Shown here: piece by piece, positions 1 through 6,621 of the stretch
Layout of the letters: each line of letters starts with the position of its first letter
Numbering within the stretch: the first letter of the stretch is position 1
Source: Lachnospiraceae bacterium
GTDB lineage: Bacteria > Bacillota_A > Clostridia > Lachnospirales > Lachnospiraceae
Reading direction: 5' to 3'
Assembly (NCBI GenBank): GCA_017652545.1
Contig: JAGCAV010000349.1
Coordinates: 1-8,223, forward strand
Length of the DNA stretch: 8,223 nucleotides
Translations under genes and position numbers: made by a program
Notes under the pieces: generated by a model
Database searches by the model: none
What the model was told of the DNA's origin: nothing
Seen by the model: only the letters and a program-made list of their open reading frames with translations

Positions 1-1
1 C

Positions 2-1189
2 AATATGACCCGTGTCATGATGCGCGACCAGGTTAAGCTGGATTCGACTACCCTCTCCGCAGTCGCGATGATCGAGGACATCAAGGCCAGCGGGGCGGAA
101 AACGGGTATTTCGAAATGTGGGCCGGCTACCAGGCATCCGCCAACAGGCAGAGCGTCCGGTATGAAAAGCTGAACCAGGTTTTCGGTATGGTGCCGGAGA
201 TTCTGAGCACCCTGATGAATGCCCTCATTCTCCTGACCGGGATCCGGCTGGTTATCAGGGGTGATTTTACATCCGGCATGCTCCTTGCGTTCCAGGGACT
301 TTTAGCTTCCTTCATTCGGCCCGCCCAGTCGCTGATCGAATCCCAGCAAAAGCTGCAGCAGCTGCGCACGCGGATGGAACGGATCGAAGATGTGATGAAG
401 TATCCCGAGGATATCATGCTGCCCGCTCCAGGTGAAGAAGCCGGGGCCGTCCCGGTAAAAGAGGGAAAACTGCGGGGCAGGATTGAGATGCGGGATGTGA
501 CCTTCGGATATTCTCCGCTGGAAGCGCCATTGATCGAACACTTCAACCTGGTAGTAGAGCCGGGAAAAAGCGTGGCTTTCGTCGGAGGCACCGGCTGCGG
601 AAAATCCACCCTGACGCGGCTGCTTAGCGGGCTGTATCAGCCCTGGAGCGGCGAGATACTCCTGGACGGGAAGCCTCTGACCGAAATTGACCGCCGGATA
701 CTTACAGCTTCTCTGGCCGTGGTGGAACAGGATATTACCCTGTTTGAGGACACGGTTGAAAACAACATCAAATTGTGGGACAGGACCATTGAGGATTTCG
801 AAATGATCCTTGCCGCAAGAGATGCCCGGATCCATGAGAATATCCTCAAAAAAGAAGGCGGGTATCAGTCCATGATCCTCGAAGGCGGGGGCGGCTTCTC
901 CGGAGGGGAAAGACAGCGGATCGGGATCGCCGGGGCTCTGGTAAAGGACCCGTCCATTCTTATTATGGATGAGGCAACCTCGGCACTGGATTCCGGATCT
1001 GAGTACGAGATCACAAAGGCAGTCAGGGACCGGGGAATCACCCGCGTTATTGTGGCCCACAGGCTGTCCACCATCCGGGACTGTGATGAGATCATCGTCA
1101 TGGATCACGGAAAAGCTGTGGAACGCGGCACACATGAGAGCCTGATGGAATTGAACGGTTTATACAAAGAACTGGTCATGAATGCCTGA
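2..1189 (+). CDS. NHLM-type bacteriocin exporter ABC subunit (probable peptidase/permease/ATPase), 5'-truncated
   Basis: C-terminal part of an exporter-type ABC protein. The frame is open from base 2, so the true start lies outside the window and the ATG at 5 is internal. Numbering from that Met, residues about 60-110 hold the last hydrophobic segments of the permease domain. The nucleotide-binding domain follows: Walker A GGTGCGKST (194-202), signature FSGGERQR (298-305), Walker B ILIMDE (318-323), D-loop SALD and switch His 352. The ending STIRDCDEIIVMDHGK...RGTHESL is the style I recall for the peptidase-bearing member of the NHLM bacteriocin transporter pair (TIGR03796-like). If so, a C39 cysteine peptidase domain that cuts after Gly-Gly leaders should lie upstream, unseen here. 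It sits in the cytoplasmic membrane and would drive export of a leader-bearing peptide. The next gene starts 17 nt downstream, so they are co-transcribed. The assignment within ABC exporters rests on memory of the family; ABC exporter itself is certain. Confidence 0.88.
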   Translation, partial: NMTRVMMRDQVKLDSTTLSAVAMIEDIKASGAENGYFEMWAGYQASANRQSVRYEKLNQVFGMVPEILSTLMNALILLTGIRLVIRGDFTSGMLLAFQGLLASFIRPAQSLIESQQKLQQLRTRMERIEDVMKYPEDIMLPAPGEEAGAVPVKEGKLRGRIEMRDVTFGYSPLEAPLIEHFNLVVEPGKSVAFVGGTGCGKSTLTRLLSGLYQPWSGEILLDGKPLTEIDRRILTASLAVVEQDITLFEDTVENNIKLWDRTIEDFEMILAARDARIHENILKKEGGYQSMILEGGGGFSGGERQRIGIAGALVKDPSILIMDEATSALDSGSEYEITKAVRDRGITRVIVAHRLSTIRDCDEIIVMDHGKAVERGTHESLMELNGLYKELVMNA

Positions 1190-1206
1190 GGAAGGGAGAT
1201 TGGAAA

Positions 1207-3252
1207 ATGAGCCCACAGGAGGCCATCGGGGACATCCTGAAGTACTATCACGCAAAGCCGCTGCCGGTCACCGAACCGATCGATGATATCAATGAATTGC
1301 TGGAATACCAGCTGCGCCCTCACGGTATTATGCGGCGCAGCATAAAGCTGGAAAAGGGCTGGCACAGGAATGCGTTCGGCGCCATGCTTGGAAGAAGGAC
1401 GGATAACGGGAGCATTGTGGCTCTGCTGCCCCTGGGCATCCGGCACTATTATTTTGTGGATCATCGGAACCATCAGCGGATCCCTGTGAATGCAGTGACG
1501 GAACCGCTGATCGCACAGGATGCGATTCAGTTCTATAAGCCTTTTCCTTCCGGGGAAATGGGCCTTGGAAGCCTGTTGAAGTACATTCTGCAGCAGATTT
1601 CTTTTGCCGACCGGATGAGCCTTCTTCTGGCAGCCGCGGCAGTGATCCTGCTGGGTATGATCATGCCCTGGCTGAACAGAATGCTGTTCTCTGACGTGCT
1701 GGAGACCGGAAGCATGCAGATGCTCTTTGGCATCGGGATCTTCATGGTGTGCGCATCTTTGAGCGCGGTGGTATTTAAGACTGTCAAGTCCCTCCTGACA
1801 GCGCGGATCAGATCAAAACTCAAGGTGAATGTGTATGCAGCCACCATGATGCGGGTACTCGCGCTGCCTGTTTCTTTTTTCAGAGATTATACAGCAGGCG
1901 CTCTCAGTGACCGGATCCGGAATATGAATTCCCTTTGTGACCAGATCGTGGATATCTTCTACTCAACCGGGTTTACATCCGTTTTTTCCCTGATCTACGT
2001 CGCGCAGATATCTGTTTATGCGAAGTCTCTGGTTTTGCCCGCCCTGCTGATCGTGGCATGCAATCTGACCATCACGACACTTACGGTGGTCCTGCAGATC
2101 GGTGTTGCCAGACGTCGGATGCTCGCCGTGAGTATCGAAGACGGCTTTAGTTATCAGGTTATCAGCGGCATACAGAAGATCAGGCTGGCGGGCGCCGAGA
2201 AAAGAGCCTTCGCCAAATGGGCCGGGTATTATACGCAGGTGGCAGAGCTGACCTACGACCCGCCGCTTTTCCTGAAAGTTGGCGGCGTGCTGAACCTGGC
2301 GGTATCTCTGGCGGGGACTGCTGCCATCTATTATGTTTCCATCAGAAACGGCGTGTCTGCAGCGGAGTATTATGCCTTTAACACCGCTTATGGTTCCATG
2401 AGCACAGGCATCCTGGCGATCGCCGGTATTGCACAGGCCATAGCTGCCATCCGGCCTGTCCTGGAGCTGGTTATGCCCATCATGAAAGCGGTCCCCGAGC
2501 AGGAAGAGAACAGGACAGTTGTTGAGAACCTGACCGGAAGCATTGCATTGAACCATGTTACATTCCAATATCATGAGAAGGGCAGAAAAATACTGGATGA
2601 ACTGAACCTGAAGATCGATCCGGGAGATTATGTTGCCATAGTCGGAGAGTCCGGCTGCGGGAAATCCACACTTGTCCGCATCCTTCTGGGGTTTGAAACA
2701 CCGCAGATGGGATCCGTTTATTATGACGGAAAAGACCTTCGGGAGATTGACGCGCGGTCGCTGCGCCGGAAGATCGGCACAGTCATGCAGGACGGAAAGC
2801 TTTTTGCCGGTGACATCTATTCCAATATCGCGATCACGGTTCCCTCTCTGACGATGGAGGACGCCTGGGCCGTGGCAGAAGTGACGGGCATTGCAGATGA
2901 TGTCCGCCGGATGCCCATGGGGATGTACACGATGATCTCAGAAGGACAGGGAGGCATTTCCGGCGGTCAGCGCCAGAGGATTCTGATCGCACGCGCGATC
3001 GCGCCAAAGCCGAATATCCTGATCCTTGATGAAGCGACCAGCGCACTGGACAACCTGACTCAGAAAAAGGTCTGCGAGGCATTGGATCAGCTTTCATGTA
3101 CCCGGATCGTCATTGCCCACAGGCTTTCCACCATTCGCGGGTGCAGCAGGATCCTTTTTCTGGAAGACGGGAAAATCACCGAAGAAGGGACTTATGAAGA
3201 GCTGATGGAAAAAAACGGTTCATTTGCAAAGTTTGTGGAAAGACAGCTGTGA
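1207..3252 (+). CDS. NHLM-type bacteriocin exporter ABC partner, permease/ATP-binding protein
   Basis: Complete 681-residue ABC exporter half-transporter, close to the usual length of the second NHLM transporter (TIGR03797-like). Residues 1 to about 135 form a soluble N-terminal domain containing no cysteine, so it cannot be an active C39 peptidase; it may be a peptidase-like substrate-binding domain. Residues about 138-415 form the permease, with hydrophobic segments near 138-160, 170-190, 255-300, 355-375 and 398-412. The nucleotide-binding domain has Walker A GESGCGKST (480-488), signature ISGGQRQR (584-591), Walker B ILILDE (604-609), SALD and switch His 638. The end, ALDNLTQKKV...RIVIAHRLST, fits the TIGR03797 style. 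The start is ATG 1207, behind the purine-rich GGAAGGGAGA. It probably pairs with the upstream ABC protein as a heterodimer for export of a leader peptide; a candidate peptide is encoded just downstream. Its TGA overlaps a possible GTG start of the following small reading frame. Confidence 0.9.
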   Translation: MSPQEAIGDILKYYHAKPLPVTEPIDDINELLEYQLRPHGIMRRSIKLEKGWHRNAFGAMLGRRTDNGSIVALLPLGIRHYYFVDHRNHQRIPVNAVTEPLIAQDAIQFYKPFPSGEMGLGSLLKYILQQISFADRMSLLLAAAAVILLGMIMPWLNRMLFSDVLETGSMQMLFGIGIFMVCASLSAVVFKTVKSLLTARIRSKLKVNVYAATMMRVLALPVSFFRDYTAGALSDRIRNMNSLCDQIVDIFYSTGFTSVFSLIYVAQISVYAKSLVLPALLIVACNLTITTLTVVLQIGVARRRMLAVSIEDGFSYQVISGIQKIRLAGAEKRAFAKWAGYYTQVAELTYDPPLFLKVGGVLNLAVSLAGTAAIYYVSIRNGVSAAEYYAFNTAYGSMSTGILAIAGIAQAIAAIRPVLELVMPIMKAVPEQEENRTVVENLTGSIALNHVTFQYHEKGRKILDELNLKIDPGDYVAIVGESGCGKSTLVRILLGFETPQMGSVYYDGKDLREIDARSLRRKIGTVMQDGKLFAGDIYSNIAITVPSLTMEDAWAVAEVTGIADDVRRMPMGMYTMISEGQGGISGGQRQRILIARAIAPKPNILILDEATSALDNLTQKKVCEALDQLSCTRIVIAHRLSTIRGCSRILFLEDGKITEEGTYEELMEKNGSFAKFVERQL

Positions 3253-3491
3253 GGCTTCACACAGGTATGGAAGATATAATCAGGCAGGCGGTGCCGGCAA
3301 GTGGCGCTCTGAGGATGTAAAGCAGGACGGCCAGTGCCTTCTCGTGAAGGACGGCCGGCTCATTGATGCCGGGACGGCGGATGCAGGTTCCATGTCTGTA
3401 TGGCCGCGAGTATTGTTCCGAAGTCTGCGGATATACTGTTGACGAATCGGGGAAGGTCGTAGCCGGTATGTGGGGTGGAAAGGAGAAATAA
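3249..3491 (+). pseudogene. Small unknown protein, apparently split by two compensating frameshifts
   Basis: No single frame covers this stretch, yet protein-like sequence runs through it in three pieces. Piece one starts at ATG 3267 (or GTG 3249, overlapping the previous stop) and reads MEDIIRQAVPASGALRM to a TAA at 3318. Piece two, in the frame one base back, reads KQDGQCLLVKDGRLIDAG from about 3320. Piece three, in the first frame again, reads CLYGREYCSEVC then GYTVDESGKVVAGMWGGKEK, stopping at 3489-3491, three bases before the next ATG. One missing base near 3300-3318 and one extra base near 3385-3393 would give a single protein of 74 residues (80 from GTG). A cluster of three Cys lies near its C-terminus. 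I do not recognise the family. It may be a decayed gene, a sequencing or assembly error, or a recoded gene; I see no convincing slippery heptamer. An alternative is an intact 41-residue ORF from ATG 3366 to 3491, but its ribosome site is poor. Confidence 0.45.
3480..3486 (+). promoter_or_regulatory. Ribosome binding site of the leader-peptide ORF
   Basis: AAGGAGA lies nine to ten bases before ATG 3495, a good Shine-Dalgarno match and spacing. It supports translation of the 67-residue peptide ORF even though that gene is short. It overlaps the last codons of the small frame ending at 3491, so the two would be translationally linked. Confidence 0.65.
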
Positions 3492-3494
3492 AGG

Positions 3495-3698
3495 ATGAAA
3501 AAGAAAATAACAAAGGGAATCACAAAGGTCATAGAGGACAGGAAACGGGCGGGAGATACGAAGAACGGGAACACGTCCGGGAAACTCAGGGAAAACCCGG
3601 CAGGCGATGGCGCGGATGTACCCGGGAGCCTCAGCGATGAGCAGATATTTGACCTGGCGGGAGGAGGGCGCCCCGGAAATCCCGAACCCCCGCACTGA
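3495..3698 (+). CDS. Putative secreted-peptide precursor with double-glycine leader
   Basis: 67-residue peptide starting at ATG 3495 behind a clear AAGGAG. The N-terminus is Lys-rich (MKKKITKGITKVIEDRKR). Residues 46-57 read LSDEQIFDLAGG, matching the leader consensus cut by C39 peptidase-containing transporters: Leu -12, Ser -11, hydrophobic Ile -7, Leu -4, Gly -2 and Gly -1; only the usual Glu -8 is Gln. Cleavage after Gly 57 leaves a core of ten residues, GRPGNPEPPH, rich in Pro and Gly with no Ser, Thr or Cys, so it could not carry lanthionine or thioether bridges. It lies directly downstream of the paired NHLM-type exporters, which is where a substrate is expected. I infer that it is the exported product or signal. 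The short, bare core could instead mean a C-terminal truncation, or a small protein whose GG motif is used differently. It does not match a named bacteriocin I know. Confidence 0.68.
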   Translation: MKKKITKGITKVIEDRKRAGDTKNGNTSGKLRENPAGDGADVPGSLSDEQIFDLAGGGRPGNPEPPH

Positions 3699-3722
3699 CG
3701 GTTATCCTTCCGTTTCTTTTAA
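3696..3722 (+). terminator. Weak possible terminator after the peptide ORF
   Basis: Right after the peptide stop codon, ACGG and CCGT can form a four-base-pair stem around an eight-base loop, followed by TTCTTTT. The stem is short, so this is only a candidate end for the exporter/peptide transcript. No better hairpin lies before the regulator gene. Confidence 0.25.
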
Positions 3723-3746
3723 TCCCCTTACTCTACTATGCGTAGG

Positions 3747-3775
3747 TACCATCATCGGATAAACTGTTTTACAAT
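3747..3775 (+). promoter_or_regulatory. Candidate promoter of the HTH regulator
   Basis: TACAAT at 3770-3775 is a good -10 hexamer. The -35 position, 17 bases upstream, holds only a weak match (TACCAT). Transcription would begin near 3782, giving a leader of under 20 nt that still includes the GGAGGTGAG ribosome site. A small inverted repeat, CTAC-TATGC-GTAG (3733-3745), sits just upstream and might bind a regulator. Confidence 0.4.
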
Positions 3776-3799
3776 CCATTCATGGAGGTGAGAACAGAT

Positions 3800-4396
3800 A
3801 TGAACCAGTATGTTACAGGCACAGTTATAAAGGAGCTGCGGGAAAAGAACAGAATGACACAGTTTCAGCTGGCAGAAAAGCTGGGAGTGAGTGATAAATG
3901 TATCTCCAAATGGGAACGCTTCCGCGGATATCCGGATATTACCCTGCTGGAACCTATTGCGGAGGCATTCAGGATCTCGGTTGCGGAACTGATCTCCGGC
4001 AATACCATTCATAACGCGAACGTATCCTCAAATATGCTGCGGTCGAAGTTTTATGTCTGTCCGGTCTGCGGGAACGTGATACACAGTATGGGTGAGGCGG
4101 CCATTCATTGCCACGGTATACAGCTTATGCCTGTCGAGTCAGAACCGGCAGATGAACGGCATATGATCCTGATCGAGCGTGTTGAGGATGAGTATTATGT
4201 CCGGATTGACCACAGCATGACGAAGAAGCATTATATTTCGTTTATGGCGGCAGCTTCATCCGATGATATGCAGATGGTGAAACTTTATCCGGAGGGAAAC
4301 GCTGAAGCCCGTTTTAAAATCCGGGGAGTCAGAAGGATTTTCTTTTACTGCAACCGTGACGGCCTGTTTTCAATTGATCCGGTAAAGGGTATTTAG
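3800..4396 (+). CDS. XRE-family HTH regulator with C-terminal desulfoferrodoxin-like domain
   Basis: 198-residue protein. ATG 3800 is chosen because GGAGGTGAG (3784-3792) lies at correct spacing before it; an upstream in-frame ATG at 3782 overlaps that site. Residues about 8-62 form an XRE/Cro-type helix-turn-helix (TQFQLAEKLGVSDKCISKWE, then a scaffold helix and VAELISG). Residues about 85-198 resemble the desulfoferrodoxin/superoxide reductase fold. They include CPVCG (Cys 87, Cys 90) with HCH at 103-105 as a likely metal knuckle, then HSMTKKHYI (His 138 and His 144, the H-x5-H spacing of the reductase iron site), and CNRDG at 184-188. In superoxide reductases the last motif is CNxHG, so an iron-ligand His is Asp 187 here. 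I infer a DNA-binding regulator using a metal-binding domain as a redox or metal sensor rather than an enzyme. It has its own candidate promoter and follows the exporter/peptide genes; regulation of them is possible but not shown. Confidence 0.85.
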   Translation: MNQYVTGTVIKELREKNRMTQFQLAEKLGVSDKCISKWERFRGYPDITLLEPIAEAFRISVAELISGNTIHNANVSSNMLRSKFYVCPVCGNVIHSMGEAAIHCHGIQLMPVESEPADERHMILIERVEDEYYVRIDHSMTKKHYISFMAAASSDDMQMVKLYPEGNAEARFKIRGVRRIFFYCNRDGLFSIDPVKGI

Positions 4397-4430
4397 TGGA
4401 ATAACAGAAGTGTTTTCCCTGACGCAAAAA

Positions 4431-4475
4431 GGACGTGTGAAAAACTTTCGTTTTTTCACACGCCCTTTTTTCTTT
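4431..4475. terminator. Strong, probably bidirectional intrinsic terminator
   Basis: GGACGTGTGAAAAA (4431-4444) pairs with TTTTTCACACGCCC (4452-4465), with one A:C mismatch, around a short CTTTCG-containing loop. A T-run with one C follows on the + strand (4466-4475). On the - strand the stem is followed by TTTTT (complement of 4426-4430). It sits between two convergent genes and can end both the regulator transcript and the symporter transcript. Confidence 0.88.
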
Positions 4476-4496
4476 TATTCAGTTTTCATAAAATTC

Positions 4497-5951
4497 TCAA
4501 TCTTCGTCCGGGCCGAGTTCCGTCGAATTGTTTTTCGACGGGAAGATGAACGAGAAGATCAGGAAGCAGATAAGAGCCGCAACGAGTCCCGGAACAATGG
4601 TCTGGCTGAAATGAATGCCGAACAGGTTGCCGCCCGAGAACTTATCAAGATAGACGACAACGACCGTACCTGCGATCAGGGAAGCGATGGTTCCTGCTGT
4701 GGAAGCCTTCCCCCAGTAATGTCCGAGGACATACGGGAAGAAGGAGCCGGCCGCACGAAGCGTGAAGCAGAACATCAGGATCGTGATCAGGCTCTGTGTA
4801 TTGAAGAGAGCGATCAGCATGGAAGCGATGCCGACGACGCACATCGTGATCTTGGTCACTTTCATGACTTCCGCATCGGAAGCGTCTGTTTTGAAAACCC
4901 TCTTGTAGATGTCGTTCGCGAAAATGGAGCCCGCGCCGAGAAGGTCGGAGTCGGAGCTGGACATCGTAGCGGAAATGATGCCGCTGAAGAGGAGACCGCA
5001 GATAATGGCCGGCATAACTTCAATGGCAAGGACCGGAAGCGCGTAGCGGGCGCCAACGGCTTCGAAATCAGCCGCGTTGAACTTGCCCATGTTGATCAGG
5101 GCAAGCGTGATGATGCCGAGAATCGTCGGAATGAATGCATACACGAAATTGATGACCGCCGCGATCCATGCGCCGCCCTTGGCTGCCCTGCCGTCTTTTG
5201 CCGCATAGAAACGGGAGACCGCTTCCTGGCCGACAGAGAACGTAGCGACATACATGATGACAAGAGAGATAATGTCAAACATGCTGTAGCCCTTGAACAT
5301 GCTCATGGTTCCTTCCGGCACGTTCGCGACGACATTGCCCCAGCCGCCCGCGTATTTGAGAGCGAAGGGAACTGCAATGATCATGCCGATGACGATCAGG
5401 AAGACCTGGATGAAGTCGGTCAGCGTGACACTCCACAGACCACCCATGATCGAGTAGACCGTAACGACGATGGCGACAATGATGACAGCCGTTTTGTAGC
5501 TTATGCCGAGCATGGTTGAAAGGATGACGGCGGACGCGATGAACTGTCCGGCAGTCAGACCGACCAGCGGCAGGAACATGATGATGGCGGTGATCAGTCC
5601 GCTTGCCTTGCCATAGCGGCGGCGGAAATATTCCGGAACCGTTTTGACTGTAGCGCCGCGGAATTTCGGGGCCAGAAAGCTCAGGATAACGAACGCAATA
5701 CCCATCGTGATGATGTACCACGAAGCGCTTAGTCCGTGATTCTGCATGCCGTTCTGCACGACACCGAGGGAGCTTCCGCCGCCGATCTCAGTAGCCGCCA
5801 GGGTTCCGGCCATAAGCAGCGGGCCGAGCCTGCGTCCGGCAACCACGAAATCCGTGTTGCTTGTGATTTTGGTTGAAGAGTACCAGCCGATGAAGAGCAT
5901 GATCAGCAGATAAAGGACAACCACGACAGTAACAAGAATGTTCATGTTCAT
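4497..5951 (-). CDS. Sodium:solute symporter (SSS family), substrate unknown
   Basis: 484-residue, strongly hydrophobic protein of the SSS family (TC 2.A.21, the PutP/PanF/SGLT group, LeuT fold), of normal family length with about 13 membrane segments. The start at 5951 (MNMNILVTVV) is chosen because AAGGAGGT lies six to seven bases upstream; a longer frame to 5999 would begin before that site. Visible family features are AGRRLGPLLMAGTLAATEIGGGS near the N-terminus (first part of the transport core), the signature region YSIMGGLWSVTLTDFIQ with MGGLWS at 169-174, and MSSSDSDLL at 330-338, the segment that supplies Ser residues to the conserved sodium site in this family. It would import a small solute with sodium; proline, pantothenate, sugars and other organic acids are all used by relatives, and nothing here decides between them. 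It is a single-gene unit on the - strand, convergent with the regulator and divergent from the phosphatase operon. Confidence 0.93.
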   Translation of the reverse strand: MNMNILVTVVVVLYLLIMLFIGWYSSTKITSNTDFVVAGRRLGPLLMAGTLAATEIGGGSSLGVVQNGMQNHGLSASWYIITMGIAFVILSFLAPKFRGATVKTVPEYFRRRYGKASGLITAIIMFLPLVGLTAGQFIASAVILSTMLGISYKTAVIIVAIVVTVYSIMGGLWSVTLTDFIQVFLIVIGMIIAVPFALKYAGGWGNVVANVPEGTMSMFKGYSMFDIISLVIMYVATFSVGQEAVSRFYAAKDGRAAKGGAWIAAVINFVYAFIPTILGIITLALINMGKFNAADFEAVGARYALPVLAIEVMPAIICGLLFSGIISATMSSSDSDLLGAGSIFANDIYKRVFKTDASDAEVMKVTKITMCVVGIASMLIALFNTQSLITILMFCFTLRAAGSFFPYVLGHYWGKASTAGTIASLIAGTVVVVYLDKFSGGNLFGIHFSQTIVPGLVAALICFLIFSFIFPSKNNSTELGPDED

Positions 5952-5989
5952 GTTTCTACCTCCTTGTGACATGAATAACATCACAGATG

Positions 5990-5995
5990 ATTGTA
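5990..5995 (-). promoter_or_regulatory. Candidate -10 element of the symporter promoter
   Basis: On the - strand TGTTACAAT gives an extended -10 (TG, one base, TACAAT) about 40 bases before the symporter start. The -35 position holds only a weak GTGAAA-like match, which an extended -10 can tolerate. The transcript would begin near 5983 with a leader of about 30 nt carrying the AAGGAGGT ribosome site. Confidence 0.45.
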
Positions 5996-6065
5996 ACACA
6001 GATAAGCAGGAGTTTCACTCATTATCAAAGTTTTTTCCGCTGCCGCTGCAGGCAATGTGTATTTT

Positions 6066-6079
6066 ACAGTGGTAACTGT
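6066..6079. promoter_or_regulatory. Palindrome ACAGT-GGTA-ACTGT, possible operator
   Basis: A perfect five-base inverted repeat with a four-base spacer lies in the 199-base divergent region. Its right arm ends inside the TG of the rightward extended -10, so a protein bound here would block that promoter. I cannot assign it to a known regulator. The rest of 5952-6150 holds only promoter and leader sequence. Confidence 0.4.
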
Positions 6080-6087
6080 GATATACT
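6079..6087 (+). promoter_or_regulatory. Extended -10 promoter of the phosphatase/NUDIX operon
   Basis: TGATATACT is an extended -10 (TG, A, TATACT). No good -35 is seen at 16-18 bases upstream; TTTACA at 6063-6068 is too close. The start would be near 6094, about 57 nt before the phosphatase gene. Confidence 0.45.
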
Positions 6088-6150
6088 GACAAATATCCCT
6101 GACGCAGGGCTCTCTTGATTAAGGAAAGATGCGAAGGATGGTAATAAAAC

Positions 6151-6621
6151 ATGATAAAGATCTTATTCGTCTGTCACGGCAACATCTGCAGATCCCCAAT
6201 CGCGGAGTATATCATGAAGGACCTGGTACAGAAAAAGGGCCTGGAGCGGGCCTTTTATATTGATTCGGCCGCGACTTCCTATGAGGAGACCGGCAACCCG
6301 GTCTATCCGCCTGCCAGGCGGATCCTGGCAAAATACAATGTTCCCTGCGGCGGACACAGGGCCAGGCGGATGGAGCGGAGCGATTACGCGGAATATGATT
6401 ATCTGGTCGGGATGGAGGAATACAACATCCGGAACATGCTGCGGATCCTTAAAAGTGATCCGGAGGGCAAGGTGAGCCGGATCCTGGACTGGACGGACCG
6501 TCCGGGGGATATCGATGATCCCTGGTACACGGGGGATTTTGAGACGGCATACCGCCAGATCCGGGAGGGCTGCGAGGCGATGCTTGAGAAGCTGATCCGG
6601 GAAAAGAGGCCGGGAAAATGA
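6151..6621 (+). CDS. Low-molecular-weight protein tyrosine phosphatase
   Basis: 156-residue cytoplasmic phosphatase, the usual size for the family. The N-terminal active-site loop is CHGNICRS: nucleophile Cys 8 and phosphate-binding Arg 14 (C-x5-R-S) right after the first beta strand (MIKILFV). The general-acid Asp lies in the C-terminal IDDPWY motif (Asp 123-Pro 124). All catalytic parts are present, so it should hydrolyse phosphotyrosine, and possibly phosphoarginine, since some Firmicute members such as YwlE act on that. No kinase or capsule genes are nearby to name a substrate. Start ATG 6151 follows GAAGGATGG. Its stop overlaps the next gene's start as ATGA, so the two are translationally coupled. 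Confidence 0.93.
   Translation: MIKILFVCHGNICRSPIAEYIMKDLVQKKGLERAFYIDSAATSYEETGNPVYPPARRILAKYNVPCGGHRARRMERSDYAEYDYLVGMEEYNIRNMLRILKSDPEGKVSRILDWTDRPGDIDDPWYTGDFETAYRQIREGCEAMLEKLIREKRPGK

Noticed and set aside
302..1135. Long - strand open frame opposite the first ABC gene
   Set aside because: It lies entirely over Walker and signature motifs of the ABC gene, and its own translation shows no domain.
3224..3442. 72-residue + strand frame starting inside the end of the second ABC gene
   Set aside because: Its first ten codons are the out-of-frame end of the exporter and there is no ribosome site. Only its middle looks coding, and that part is treated within the frameshifted gene.
3699..3765. 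Continuation of the peptide ORF in other frames (reading DGYPSVSFNPL or LTVILPFLLIPLLYYA)
   Set aside because: Both frames stay open past the stop, but only for about 30 codons, which chance allows. Neither has a start of its own, so they are mentioned as an alternative core, not as genes.
4410..5519. Long + strand open frame opposite the symporter gene
   Set aside because: It is antisense to a clear SSS gene, very rich in Asp, Arg, Glu and His, has no ribosome site and resembles no family; it reflects codon bias of the real gene.
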